From contig CALLLI010000232.1 in assembly GCA_938082635.1 (NCBI GenBank), positions 1 to 35,946 of the forward strand: a stretch of 35,946 nt of DNA. Direction: 5' to 3'. Position numbers and translations under genes: made by a program. Position 1 is the first letter of the stretch; every line of letters begins with the position of its first letter. Below the pieces are notes generated by a model. The model saw only the letters and a program-made list of their open reading frames with translations. It made no database searches and was not told the DNA's origin. Shown piece after piece: positions 1 through 8,617 of the stretch. The stretch comes from an uncultured Verrucomicrobiales bacterium. Lineage in GTDB: Bacteria; Verrucomicrobiota; Verrucomicrobiia; Verrucomicrobiales; DEV007.

Positions 1-1864
1 GCACTTCCGGGGCCTTTGGCTTGGGCGAGAGCGGTTTTGCTGGAGGCACGTGAGCTGGATTACCGAGCTTACGGCTTGGTGGCAATGCCTGGTTCCTAGG
101 CTGCTCTGCACTCCGCTTCGTTTGATCCATGTCGTCGTCCACCTCGCCTATCAAAAGAGCTTCTTGCGGCGGCTTCGCAGCAGCCGACGCTTTCGGCACG
201 GCCGCATTTCTCACAGGACGCTGTTTATGGGCTTCATCCTCCATCTTAAGGAGTTTCTCCAGCTCCTTTCGCTTTCGCCCAAGTTCTTCCTGAGCAAGTT
301 GACGTTGGGCCTTCAAATCATCGGCACTGGGACGCTCTTTCGGGACCTCAGCCTCTTCAGCAACAGGCGCTTTCTCTTGTTGAGCTACAGGCACCTTCTC
401 CGGAGTAGCACGTTTGAGTTCTTCCCGACGCCGCTCAAAAGCTTCACGCAGAGCACGATCATCTTCGGGCTCGCCACCATTCTTGGCAGGGGCTTCTTCG
501 CTTTGGAACTCGACTTTCGAAACAGCTTCTTTCTGCCTATCCGCAGCAGCTTTCTTTACCTCAGCTTCAGCTTTGGCCTTCGCCTGACGGGCTTCTTTCT
601 CTCGCTTCTCTACTAGTTCATTCTCACGCTGAGCCTGGGCTTTGGCTTCAGCAGCTTCTCTGTCTAGCTCGACCTGCGCTTCCGCATCGCGGCGCCTTGC
701 CTCAGCTTCTTTATCACGCTTGGCTCGTGCCTTTGCCAACGCCTCTTTCTCTGCAGCGCGAGCTTCTTTGGCGCTGCTATCATCCTCCTCCTCTACTGGA
801 GTGATATCTAGCTCCACAGGAGCAGCGGCAAGCGTGATTGGTTCGGCCTCACCAGCGCCCAACGAAGAGGTGTGCTGACGAAGATCATCCAACGTCAGTG
901 AGCTGATGATGGTCACGCTCAACTCGTCATCCATCTTCTCATCCGTCGCGGCACCAAAGAGGATCTGAGTTTCACCACCGACATTCTTGCTCATCTCATT
1001 CATGAGCAGCTCTACTTCATACAAAGTCATCGAACCACCACCCACAATGTGAACGAGCACGTTGCGAGACTTGTTCAGCAACTTGCCGCGGTCCAGCAAA
1101 GGGCTACGCAAGGCGGTCTTGAGAGCTTCTTGGGCACGATTCTTGCCTTTAGCCGCACCATAACCAAAGAGACAACGTGAGATCGGCGTCTTCAAGGCCG
1201 TGAGTAAATCATCCATGCCGATCTGAATCAGACCAGGCTGCGTCACCACATAGGTTATCGCCCTAACACTCTGACTAATAATCTTATCTGCATTTCCAAA
1301 AGCCTGCTGGATGCCTTCTTTCGGAAGAACGAGTTCACCCATGCGATCATTCTCAAACGTGATGAGAGCATCAGCGCTCCGCTCGAGTAGCTTGAGCGCG
1401 GTTTCTGCCTGTTGGATACGACGGCGTCCCTCGAAGGAGAACGGCATCGTGGCGAAGACCACCACAAACGCACCTTCTTCTTTAGCAATACGGCTGACCG
1501 TCGGTGCGGCACCCGAACCAGAACCACCGCCAAGGCCCGTGCAAATAAAGACCATGTCCTGACCACGAACAGCGGCACGAATCTCTTCCTCTGCTTCTTC
1601 AGCTGCAAGGATACCGAGCTCTGGGTCACCACCAGCACCGAGGCCGCGGGTGAGCTGACGCCCGATCTGCACTTTAGAATGCGCCGTCGAGGTCTTGAGC
1701 GTGCGCACATCTGTGTTCAGGCAAATCAACTCGGCATCTTCCATGCCATCTAGGGCGATCTGGTCGAGCACATTGCTGCCGGCACCGCCTACACCGATGA
1801 CCTTGACCAGGAAACCCTTGGCTTGAATCATCTCAATTTGTTCTTCGGTTTGGTATTCGATCAT
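1..1864 (-). CDS. ftsZ: Cell division GTPase FtsZ with long charged C-terminal extension (partial, 3' end outside window)
   Basis: FtsZ polymerises on GTP into the cytoplasmic Z-ring that organises septal wall synthesis. The frame is open from the ATG at 1864 to the window edge, at least 621 codons; bacterial FtsZ is usually about 350-400 residues. The Rossmann start (VIGVGGAGSN), NTD loop, PFSFEGRRR and AFGNADKII are clear. Two motifs deviate: the tubulin signature is GGGSGSGAAP (S115 where E. coli has T108), and the T7 synergy loop reads GLIQIGMDDL, with Q214 and G216 at the positions of E. coli N207 and D209; D219 matches D212. After about residue 340 the chain becomes Glu/Lys/Ala/Arg-rich and looks like a charged helix or coiled coil of more than 230 residues. 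The FtsA-binding tail is not visible. It starts 27 bases after ftsA as the last visible dcw gene. Identity is certain; the effect of the altered motifs is not. Confidence 0.97.
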   Translation of the reverse strand, partial: MIEYQTEEQIEMIQAKGFLVKVIGVGGAGSNVLDQIALDGMEDAELICLNTDVRTLKTSTAHSKVQIGRQLTRGLGAGGDPELGILAAEEAEEEIRAAVRGQDMVFICTGLGGGSGSGAAPTVSRIAKEEGAFVVVFATMPFSFEGRRRIQQAETALKLLERSADALITFENDRMGELVLPKEGIQQAFGNADKIISQSVRAITYVVTQPGLIQIGMDDLLTALKTPISRCLFGYGAAKGKNRAQEALKTALRSPLLDRGKLLNKSRNVLVHIVGGGSMTLYEVELLMNEMSKNVGGETQILFGAATDEKMDDELSVTIISSLTLDDLRQHTSSLGAGEAEPITLAAAPVELDITPVEEEDDSSAKEARAAEKEALAKARAKRDKEAEARRRDAEAQVELDREAAEAKAQAQRENELVEKREKEARQAKAKAEAEVKKAAADRQKEAVSKVEFQSEEAPAKNGGEPEDDRALREAFERRREELKRATPEKVPVAQQEKAPVAEEAEVPKERPSADDLKAQRQLAQEELGRKRKELEKLLKMEDEAHKQRPVRNAAVPKASAAAKPPQEALLIGEVDDDMDQTKRSAEQPRNQALPPSRKLGNPAHVPPAKPLSPKPKAPEV

Positions 1865-1891
1865 GGTCTTTGTTGTCTTGTGTTGGAGAGG

Positions 1892-3124
1892 TTAAGAGGA
1901 ACGCGGAGGCGCTCCAAAGAGGTCACGCACGAAGGTGCCAACCCGTTTGACGATAGAGATGTGCGGTCTTTCTTGATCTTGAAGTTGGGCGTAACGGATG
2001 AGGCCGATCGCCGTGCTGTAACGGGGATCTTCTGCCACGGCAATCACTCCATTCACAGGAGCCGCGCGTGACTTGACGATCGGAATATTTCCAAAGACTT
2101 CTGCCGCGACGCGATCAATGCCAGGAAGCAGACTCGTCCCGCCAGTCAGATAGATACCGCTGCCAACGCGATCCAGATGACCTCGTTCCGAGAGCGGCTT
2201 CTTGACACAGTTAAAGATCTCCATCAGACGCATGTAAATGATCTCGTGCAGTTCTTCGAGATCGATCTCGCGGCCATTAAAGCGAGTCTCATCCGTTAGG
2301 ACAATCGAATTCTTGGAACTCGCTTCATCCACATTCGCACGCCCATAATTCACCTTCAGCTTCTCTGCAAGGTTATGAGGAACCTTGAGGACCATGGAGA
2401 TGTCATTGTTGATGTGATCTCCTCCCACAGCCAAACAACCAGACTGACAGACAGAGCCACGGTTGTAGAGCACGTAGTCCGTCGTGCCACCGCCGATATC
2501 GATGACAAGAGCCCCCTCATCCTTCTCCTGCCGAGACAACATGATCTGAGCAGAAGCCAATGGGCTGAACACGATGTCAGCCACTTCCATGGGCAATTCA
2601 CGGACGAAACGGATCGCATTCTGAAGACGTGTGCGGATGCCATGAATGAGATGGAAATCAGCCTCAAGCTGGGTACCACACATACCCACAGGATTCTCCA
2701 CACCTTCCTGGCCATCGACAAAGTAATGACGGATGTGCGTATGCAAGAACGCATTCGTTTCTGGGATTGCGACCTCTCGGGCGATCTTCTTCAGTTCCTT
2801 GACGTCATCTAAGGTGATCTCGCGCTGGTCCTCTGGAATGCGAACGCATCCCCGATCATTCAGACTGGTGATGTGGGAGCCCGTGACACTCAAATACACC
2901 CGCCGGATTTCCAAATCTGCGCGATCCTCAGCCGCTCGGATAGCATTGTAGACACAGGTGCTCGCGAGTTCAAAATCAATGATCTCGCCCTTGCGAACGC
3001 CCGACGAGGGGACGTCACCGATCCCTAGAATCTTCATGGCGCCATCAGCACGCACCTCTCCGACGACAGCACACACTTTAGAGGTGCCTACTTCCAGTCC
3101 TACGTATATATGCGTTCTCGACAA
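1892..3124 (-). CDS. ftsA: Cell division protein FtsA
   Basis: FtsA is the actin-fold ATPase that tethers FtsZ filaments to the inner membrane and recruits later divisome proteins. The 410-residue length is normal. Visible signs are the N-terminal phosphate-binding strand (YVGLEVGTSK, about residues 7-16), the second phosphate loop (DIGGGTTDYV), the YLTGG adenosine motif, and a C-terminal amphipathic helix (KRVGTFVRDLF) that would insert into the membrane. The start is a TTG at 3124; no later ATG keeps the ATP-binding strand, so it is probably correct. It lies 17 bases after ftsQ and 27 before ftsZ, the usual order. No clear Shine-Dalgarno sequence is seen, so translational coupling to ftsQ is likely. 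Confidence 0.97.
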   Translation of the reverse strand: MSRTHIYVGLEVGTSKVCAVVGEVRADGAMKILGIGDVPSSGVRKGEIIDFELASTCVYNAIRAAEDRADLEIRRVYLSVTGSHITSLNDRGCVRIPEDQREITLDDVKELKKIAREVAIPETNAFLHTHIRHYFVDGQEGVENPVGMCGTQLEADFHLIHGIRTRLQNAIRFVRELPMEVADIVFSPLASAQIMLSRQEKDEGALVIDIGGGTTDYVLYNRGSVCQSGCLAVGGDHINNDISMVLKVPHNLAEKLKVNYGRANVDEASSKNSIVLTDETRFNGREIDLEELHEIIYMRLMEIFNCVKKPLSERGHLDRVGSGIYLTGGTSLLPGIDRVAAEVFGNIPIVKSRAAPVNGVIAVAEDPRYSTAIGLIRYAQLQDQERPHISIVKRVGTFVRDLFGAPPRSS

Positions 3125-3141
3125 ACCGTTAGAGTGTTTGG

Positions 3142-4188
3142 TTAGGAATCCACACTCATGATGGCTTCAAATTCTTCTTCTGACAAACTGTTATTAATGC
3201 CCGAACTAGGTTGCCAGCGAGGCACGGGCTGCAACACGCCATCGGAACTCGGCGCATGCAGTTCAGGTGAGAAACCATCGTCGTGATAAATGACCGGAAT
3301 ATTGTCCGCCACGGTCAGATCTACTCGAGAAAAATAGCGATTCTGGTGCGAGGCATGGCGAATGGCGTCTCCTAATTTAACCAACTGCCCGGGAAGATTC
3401 TCCGGCCTGAAGACAAGCCGCAAATCAGGATCACAGTAGACGTCCAGCCTGTAGTGACGGCTCGCATCTAGCTGAGCCAACTGCACGCTCGGATCGGGTG
3501 TGCTAGACCGCCAAAGCGTAACCAGTTCCAAGGCAGACTTCACGCTAGGCAAATCAACGCGTTCCCCGAAAAGCACCTGTTCAGACATCACATCGCGAGG
3601 CACGAGGATCACCGGAAAGTCGTAGAATTCGCGATAGAGCGTGTGGCAACAAATGGCTACGCCCTCCTCATCCAGAAGCACTCCGTTCTGCCGCTTATCA
3701 AGCCCCTGCCCTTGAAAGCCTAGCCAGGCCACAGGCGTGCGTTCCCACACCATGATTTCTAAGGTATCAGGCACCTTGCGCTGAACACGAACATTCCTCA
3801 CCTGAGACCGTTCGCGCAATTTCGAGTCGATCTCCGCCAAATCGATCTCCAACAGATTGATCTTGGCCGGCACTTGAGCTGTTTTGAGAATCTCCTGCTT
3901 GGTCAAGGTGCCATCTGTAACGACCTCGACGTTCTTCAGCATGAACTCAGGATTATCGTAGAAGGCCTTGTGCACCAGCATCCATCCGCCGACGCAAAAA
4001 ATCGCCAATACTCCTAACCAGCAAACGCCTCTGATCAGAGTACGTTTGTTCTGCGCCGAACGACGATCCGCACCGCGCCGCGTCTCCACGGGCATGGTGA
4101 GCATTTCACGCACTTCTCGCGCTTCGCGGCGCGCTTGACGAGCTTTCCCGCGAGAGCGTTTGTTATGAGAAACGTGTTTCTGGCTCAT
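3142..4188 (-). CDS. ftsQ: Cell division protein FtsQ (POTRA-domain)
   Basis: FtsQ is a bitopic inner-membrane protein that links cytoplasmic and periplasmic divisome parts through FtsL/FtsB. The 348-residue product has a very basic cytoplasmic tail (residues 1-50, Arg/Lys-rich), one membrane segment (about 51-72) and a POTRA-like domain (about 80-155, with the FMLKNVEV start and the LREX...VRNVRVQRKVPDTLEI pattern), followed by the FtsQ beta domain. The tail is longer than in E. coli. Position between ddl and ftsA supports the call: 7 bases separate it from ddl and 17 from ftsA. Sequence conservation in this family is low, so the call rests on topology, POTRA pattern and location together. 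Confidence 0.92.
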   Translation of the reverse strand: MSQKHVSHNKRSRGKARQARREAREVREMLTMPVETRRGADRRSAQNKRTLIRGVCWLGVLAIFCVGGWMLVHKAFYDNPEFMLKNVEVVTDGTLTKQEILKTAQVPAKINLLEIDLAEIDSKLRERSQVRNVRVQRKVPDTLEIMVWERTPVAWLGFQGQGLDKRQNGVLLDEEGVAICCHTLYREFYDFPVILVPRDVMSEQVLFGERVDLPSVKSALELVTLWRSSTPDPSVQLAQLDASRHYRLDVYCDPDLRLVFRPENLPGQLVKLGDAIRHASHQNRYFSRVDLTVADNIPVIYHDDGFSPELHAPSSDGVLQPVPRWQPSSGINNSLSEEEFEAIMSVDS

Positions 4189-4195
4189 GATTCTG

Positions 4196-5125
4196 CTAGC
4201 GTTGCGTGGCTAAGGACATCTCTGCGATACGCACGCAGAGCTCTGTGAAGTCGACTCCGGCAGCGATCGCGCTTTTCGGCAACAAGCTGCTCTCAGTCAT
4301 ACCAGGAATAGTATTCAGTTCGAGCACCCAAGGTTGATCTCTCTCGTCTAACAAGACATCCACTCGCGAATAAACCTCCACGCCTAGAGCACGATGCGTG
4401 TCGAGGGCGGCTTTCTGCACGGCCTGAGTCACTTCCTCAGAAAGCTCTGCTGGGCAAATGTAGTCGGTGGCGCCCGCGTTGTTCAGCCAAGGATACTTGT
4501 TGTTGATGTCATAGAACCCCGAACGGGGTGAAATGTGCACAATGGGAAACACTTGATCACCCAACACACCCACGGTGAGTTCTTTCCCTTTCACAAAGGC
4601 CTCGACTAACGCTACTTCAGTATACTTTGCGACGTCTTCTCGGGCAGCCACCAGCTCTTCCGGCGTCTGCACAATGTGAACACCAACACTCGATCCCTCA
4701 CGCGGCGGTTTCACCACCATGGGAATCGACATGCCTGGCGTCTCACTATCTTTCAAACGCCAGTATTCATACGCCGGCGTGGGCACCTTAGCTTCGATCA
4801 GCCGGTCTTTCGTCAGGATCTTATCAAAGGCGAGCTTGCTAGACTCCAACCCTGCACCGGTGTAGGGCACACCTTTCGACTCGAGGATCACTTGAAGATC
4901 GCCGTCTTCCCCAAAGGTGCCGTGAATCAAATTGTAGGCAAGATCAGTCCCTGCCGGCAATTCAAAATCCGCACTCGTCACGTCCACATCGATCACTGTA
5001 ACACCGCCCAACGACTGAAGCTCTTGACTAACACTCTTTGCAGACACCAGAGAAATCTCGCGCTCAGATCCGGGACCGCCCATAAGGACGGCGATGGTTT
5101 TACCTGTTAGTGAATGACTCATCAC
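4196..5125 (-). CDS. ddl: D-alanine--D-alanine ligase
   Basis: This ATP-grasp ligase joins two D-Ala molecules for addition by MurF in the cytoplasm. The 309-residue protein begins with the IAVLMGGPGSEREISL motif typical of Ddl, has the VVKPPREGSSVGV nucleotide-binding segment, and ends with the metal and substrate loop LELNTIPGMTESSLLP. The GTG at 5125 overlaps the last base of the murC-murB TAG stop, and an ATG lies at 5122; either may be used, and the run TAGTGATG suggests coupled restarts. Length matches the short DdlB-type enzymes. All expected catalytic motifs are present. Confidence 0.97.
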   Translation of the reverse strand: MMSHSLTGKTIAVLMGGPGSEREISLVSAKSVSQELQSLGGVTVIDVDVTSADFELPAGTDLAYNLIHGTFGEDGDLQVILESKGVPYTGAGLESSKLAFDKILTKDRLIEAKVPTPAYEYWRLKDSETPGMSIPMVVKPPREGSSVGVHIVQTPEELVAAREDVAKYTEVALVEAFVKGKELTVGVLGDQVFPIVHISPRSGFYDINNKYPWLNNAGATDYICPAELSEEVTQAVQKAALDTHRALGVEVYSRVDVLLDERDQPWVLELNTIPGMTESSLLPKSAIAAGVDFTELCVRIAEMSLATQR

Positions 5126-7467
5126 TATCGAACAAATTGATGGGGCTTAGGTGGCTCTTCTCCTAGAATTTGAACTTCTGTTTCCAATGTGATGGACCGT
5201 TCCTCCATGGCTTTGGTCTGAATCTCAGCAATCAGGGCCAAGACATCAGCAGCCGGCGCCTCCCCCTCATTCACGATGAAGTTTCCGTGAACATTCGAGA
5301 CACGTGCATTTCCCACGCGATGCCCCTTACGCTCTAACTCATCGACCAGTTTACCGGCTGGGGTCTGCTCTGGATTCTTAAAGATACACCCGGCGCTAGG
5401 CCCCACAGGTTGCGAGGTCTTGCGTTTAGACTTGGATGTCTCAAGGAGCGCATCGATATCCGCGAGCACTGACGACTCCCCCTCAAAGACCGCCGAAAGA
5501 GCAATGTTACTGGTCAATTCAGGCACGTTGCGATACCGATAGTCAAAGTCCTTCCCAGCTTTCTCGATGATCTCACTCGTTTCCCCATCAAGGTACTTCA
5601 CAGACACCACTTGATCAAAGGTAGCTGTCCCCATCGCCCCGGCGTTCATGCGCAGTCCACCGCCAACGTTCCCTGGGATGCCTTCCATCCACTCGAAACC
5701 ACCAATCTCGGCTCCACGCGCCGCTCCAGTCAGCGCCTTGAACCGCGCGCCCACCCCCGCTTCGATCTGATTATCTCCGAGCACCTCGATCTTACTAAAG
5801 GCCCCCTTCACCGGGTGAATGACGATGCCGGGAATGCCTCCGTCACGAACTAACAAGTTACTACCTCGGCCAATCACCCGAATCGGCAGCTGATTCTGCC
5901 GTCCGTAATTCACCACGGCAGCCAGAGCCTCGAAACTATGCGGTTCTACCCAATACTGGGCGGGCCCTCCCACTCGCAGCGTCGTGTGTCGCGACATGAG
6001 TTCATAAAGATGGCTCTGCCCATGCTCGCCTGCCATGACTTCATTGAGCGATTCTATCACTGCCAAATCTGCCGCCAACTGTTTGCCCACGAGATGAACA
6101 TCGCCCGCCCCAAGGGTGAGAAACAGATCTCCATTCTTCAGGGCTCGCCCCACTTGCCAATGGGCTTGAGCATTGTCAGGCACATGAATAACTTCCACTT
6201 CTGGAGACTCAGCCTGAATGGCCTCGACAATAGTCATTCCGGTAATGCCCGGAATGGGTTGCTCACTAGCGGGATAAATCTCGGTCACAAAGACCACGTC
6301 AGCTTGAGCAAAGGACTGCCCGAACTCTTTGGCCAATCGCTGCGTTCGCGTGTAGCGATGCGGTTGAAACAACACGGCAAGACGATCCGGCTTCTGACTG
6401 CGAGCGGTGTCTAACGTCGCCTCAATTTCTGTGGGGTGATGTCCATAGTCATCAACGATGAGGTGGTTCGGTCCCGTGTATTTCCGATCAAATCGGCGTC
6501 GCGCACCTCGGAACGTCCCGAGAGCCTCCATAAGTGCTTGAAAACTCACGCCCAACTCATCAGCAATGGCAATAACACTCAGCGCATTGAGCACATTGTG
6601 CTTTCCAGGAATGTTAAGCTCCACTCGCCCTAACAACTCACCACTACGATACACACTGAACTGCGAACTCTGGGCATCGGCACTGACAACACCCGCAGAG
6701 TAATCGAAGGCATGATCCCAACCATAACTAAGCGAGCGTTTCTTCGGAGCCGCTTGGCACAGCTGCGTGGCATTGGCATCTTCGCCGCAGTAGACCACAC
6801 ACTTGTTCGTTTGCGAAACGAGCTGCCCGAAGACCTCAAGAATCTCGTCCAGCCCGCTGTAGTAATCGAGATGTTCTGCCTCGATGTTCAACAGAATGGC
6901 AATGTCAGGATGAAAATTCACCAATGTTCCATCACTCTCATCGCCTTCCGCTACCAAATGCTCACCTTCGGGATCGTAGAACGCATTCGTCCCCAACAAG
7001 GGGATCTCCGCGCCGACATAATGCGAGGGCTTCAACTGCCCGACGCGCATGACATGGGCCAGCAGGGCCGATGTGGTCGTCTTGCCATGCGTTCCCGCCA
7101 CGACGATGCCGCTCTTGGTTTGCATGATCGCCGCCAAGGCTTCCGCCCGTCGGAGCAAAGCAATGCCTCCAGAAACCGCAGCGTCATAAGCTAAGTTGCC
7201 AGGCTTCACGGCGGAGGAGTAAACAACCGCATCCACATCCGCCACAGCCTCCGCAGAATGAGGCGAACTGAACTGGAGCCCTATTGATTCCAATCGGGCC
7301 GTTTCTCCAGTGGCCACGCGGTCCGAACCGCTCACTTTGTGCCCGAGGGCTAGGAACAACGAAGCAAGCCCGCTCATTCCCGAACCCGCCACACCAATCA
7401 GGTGAATGCGCTTTGGAGAATTAGGAGCGGGCTGCGCGAGTGCCTGGATGACATCTTCTCGGGTCAC
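5125..7467 (-). CDS. murC-murB: Bifunctional MurC-MurB: UDP-MurNAc--L-alanine ligase fused to UDP-N-acetylenolpyruvoylglucosamine reductase
   Basis: One 780-residue chain carries two successive cytoplasmic enzymes of peptidoglycan precursor synthesis. Residues 1 to about 470 are MurC: nucleotide fold (RIHLIGVAGSGMSG), P-loop GTHGKTTT at 125-132, and the DDYGHHPTEI motif. Residues from about 485 to the end are MurB: TTLRVGG, the FAD loop GRGSNLLV, and PGNVGGGLRMNAGA. The usual catalytic Ser of the PSAGS(V/I)FKNP motif is Cys694 here (PSAGCIFKNP); the C-terminal Glu (about E762, LETEV) is kept. MurB acts before MurC in the pathway, so the domain order is reversed relative to the reactions. The start is GTG at 7467, 3 bases after murG. 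The frame is continuous, so this is a true fusion. Confidence 0.96.
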   Translation of the reverse strand: MTREDVIQALAQPAPNSPKRIHLIGVAGSGMSGLASLFLALGHKVSGSDRVATGETARLESIGLQFSSPHSAEAVADVDAVVYSSAVKPGNLAYDAAVSGGIALLRRAEALAAIMQTKSGIVVAGTHGKTTTSALLAHVMRVGQLKPSHYVGAEIPLLGTNAFYDPEGEHLVAEGDESDGTLVNFHPDIAILLNIEAEHLDYYSGLDEILEVFGQLVSQTNKCVVYCGEDANATQLCQAAPKKRSLSYGWDHAFDYSAGVVSADAQSSQFSVYRSGELLGRVELNIPGKHNVLNALSVIAIADELGVSFQALMEALGTFRGARRRFDRKYTGPNHLIVDDYGHHPTEIEATLDTARSQKPDRLAVLFQPHRYTRTQRLAKEFGQSFAQADVVFVTEIYPASEQPIPGITGMTIVEAIQAESPEVEVIHVPDNAQAHWQVGRALKNGDLFLTLGAGDVHLVGKQLAADLAVIESLNEVMAGEHGQSHLYELMSRHTTLRVGGPAQYWVEPHSFEALAAVVNYGRQNQLPIRVIGRGSNLLVRDGGIPGIVIHPVKGAFSKIEVLGDNQIEAGVGARFKALTGAARGAEIGGFEWMEGIPGNVGGGLRMNAGAMGTATFDQVVSVKYLDGETSEIIEKAGKDFDYRYRNVPELTSNIALSAVFEGESSVLADIDALLETSKSKRKTSQPVGPSAGCIFKNPEQTPAGKLVDELERKGHRVGNARVSNVHGNFIVNEGEAPAADVLALIAEIQTKAMEERSITLETEVQILGEEPPKPHQFVR

Positions 7468-7470
7468 GCG

Positions 7471-8580
7471 TTACGTTTGTGCCTCCATTATATCGCATAT
7501 CTTAATATTCGCATCATCCGAACTAAACGAATGCATCTTTCTTTGCATCGCCTCGTATTTCTCGAGGTCCAGGAAGTCCTGACGGATCAGACGAGCGAGT
7601 TCTGCGGCTTTCAAATCCCCCTGAGGGCAGAGCACGGCGGCTCCCGCTTCGGCAAAGGGCTTCGCATTGAAGGTCTGATGATCCTCGGCCGCATGAGGAT
7701 ACGGGATAAGGATGCTGGGGATACCGAAGTGAGCCAATTCGCTCATGGAAGAGGCTCCCGAACGGGAAATAACGATGTCCGCGCTGGTCAGCGCCTCGCC
7801 CATCCGATCGCAGAATGGGGCCACGTGATGGGAGAAGGCCGTCTTCTCGTAGGCCTCGCGAACGGTGACCTCGTCATCCTTGCCTGTTAGGTGGATGATT
7901 TGGATCGCCTTGGGATCGAGCTCGGACAAGGCACCCGTCATGGCCTCATTCACACCCCTGGCGCCTTGGCTACCGCCCATCACCAGCAACGCCTTCTTAT
8001 CCGGGCTGAGCCCGAAACTGGCCAGAGCCTCGGCTCGATCAATCGAAACCTTCAGTCCATCGCGCACCGGCGTGCCCACGACATGACACGTCTTGCCGGG
8101 AAAATGCTGAGTGCACACGTCCATTCCCACGAAGACAGTCGAGCAATACCTGGCAGTCAGCTTGTTCGCCTTCCCAGGAATGGCATTCGATTCATGAATG
8201 AAAGTCGGCTTGCCAAGGTGCTTCGCCGCCATGATCGGCGGCAGGCTCGTGAAACCGCCCATCCCTAACACTGCGTCCGCCTGAAACTCGCGCACAAGCC
8301 CTTTGCAATGCCGGTAGGTCTTCCACACTTTGAAGAGAAAATTCAGCATGGCAGGCGACAGGGTTCGTGGTTTGCCCACCATCGAGATCTGCCGACTCTC
8401 AAGTTCTGGATGCGCCTGGAGCGCGCGCTGATCAATCGCCTTCTCGGACACGAGCAAGAGCACTTCGTGCCCACGTCGTTTCAATTCCTGCGCTACAGAA
8501 ATACCTGGGAAGAGATGGCCTCCCGTGCCGCCGCAAGCGATCAGAAATCGCTTCGATTGGTTAGGTTCTTGGTCAGGCAT
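7471..8580 (-). CDS. murG: UDP-GlcNAc:undecaprenyl-PP-MurNAc-pentapeptide GlcNAc transferase (MurG)
   Basis: MurG is a peripheral membrane GT-B glycosyltransferase that adds GlcNAc to lipid I, making lipid II on the inner face of the cytoplasmic membrane. The 369-residue product has the first glycine loop GGTGGHLFPG (residues 17-26), the second glycine loop MGGSQGARGVNEAM, and the donor-binding region SRSGASSMSELAHFGIPSIL followed by AAEDHQTFNA, all in expected order. Length is typical. The ATG at 8580 is a good start because the glycine loop follows at normal distance. It lies 37 bases after ftsW and 3 before murC-murB. Confidence 0.98.
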   Translation of the reverse strand: MPDQEPNQSKRFLIACGGTGGHLFPGISVAQELKRRGHEVLLLVSEKAIDQRALQAHPELESRQISMVGKPRTLSPAMLNFLFKVWKTYRHCKGLVREFQADAVLGMGGFTSLPPIMAAKHLGKPTFIHESNAIPGKANKLTARYCSTVFVGMDVCTQHFPGKTCHVVGTPVRDGLKVSIDRAEALASFGLSPDKKALLVMGGSQGARGVNEAMTGALSELDPKAIQIIHLTGKDDEVTVREAYEKTAFSHHVAPFCDRMGEALTSADIVISRSGASSMSELAHFGIPSILIPYPHAAEDHQTFNAKPFAEAGAAVLCPQGDLKAAELARLIRQDFLDLEKYEAMQRKMHSFSSDDANIKICDIMEAQT

Positions 8581-8617
8581 AAACTTTAAGTCCCGTCACT
8601 ACCCCAGCCACACGCCT

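Noticed and set aside
50-616. Long open frame on the plus strand at the window start
   Set aside because: It is the exact antisense of the Glu/Lys/Ala-rich FtsZ extension, whose codons rarely give stops on the other strand. The translation is low-complexity Leu/Phe/Ser/Arg and has no family look.
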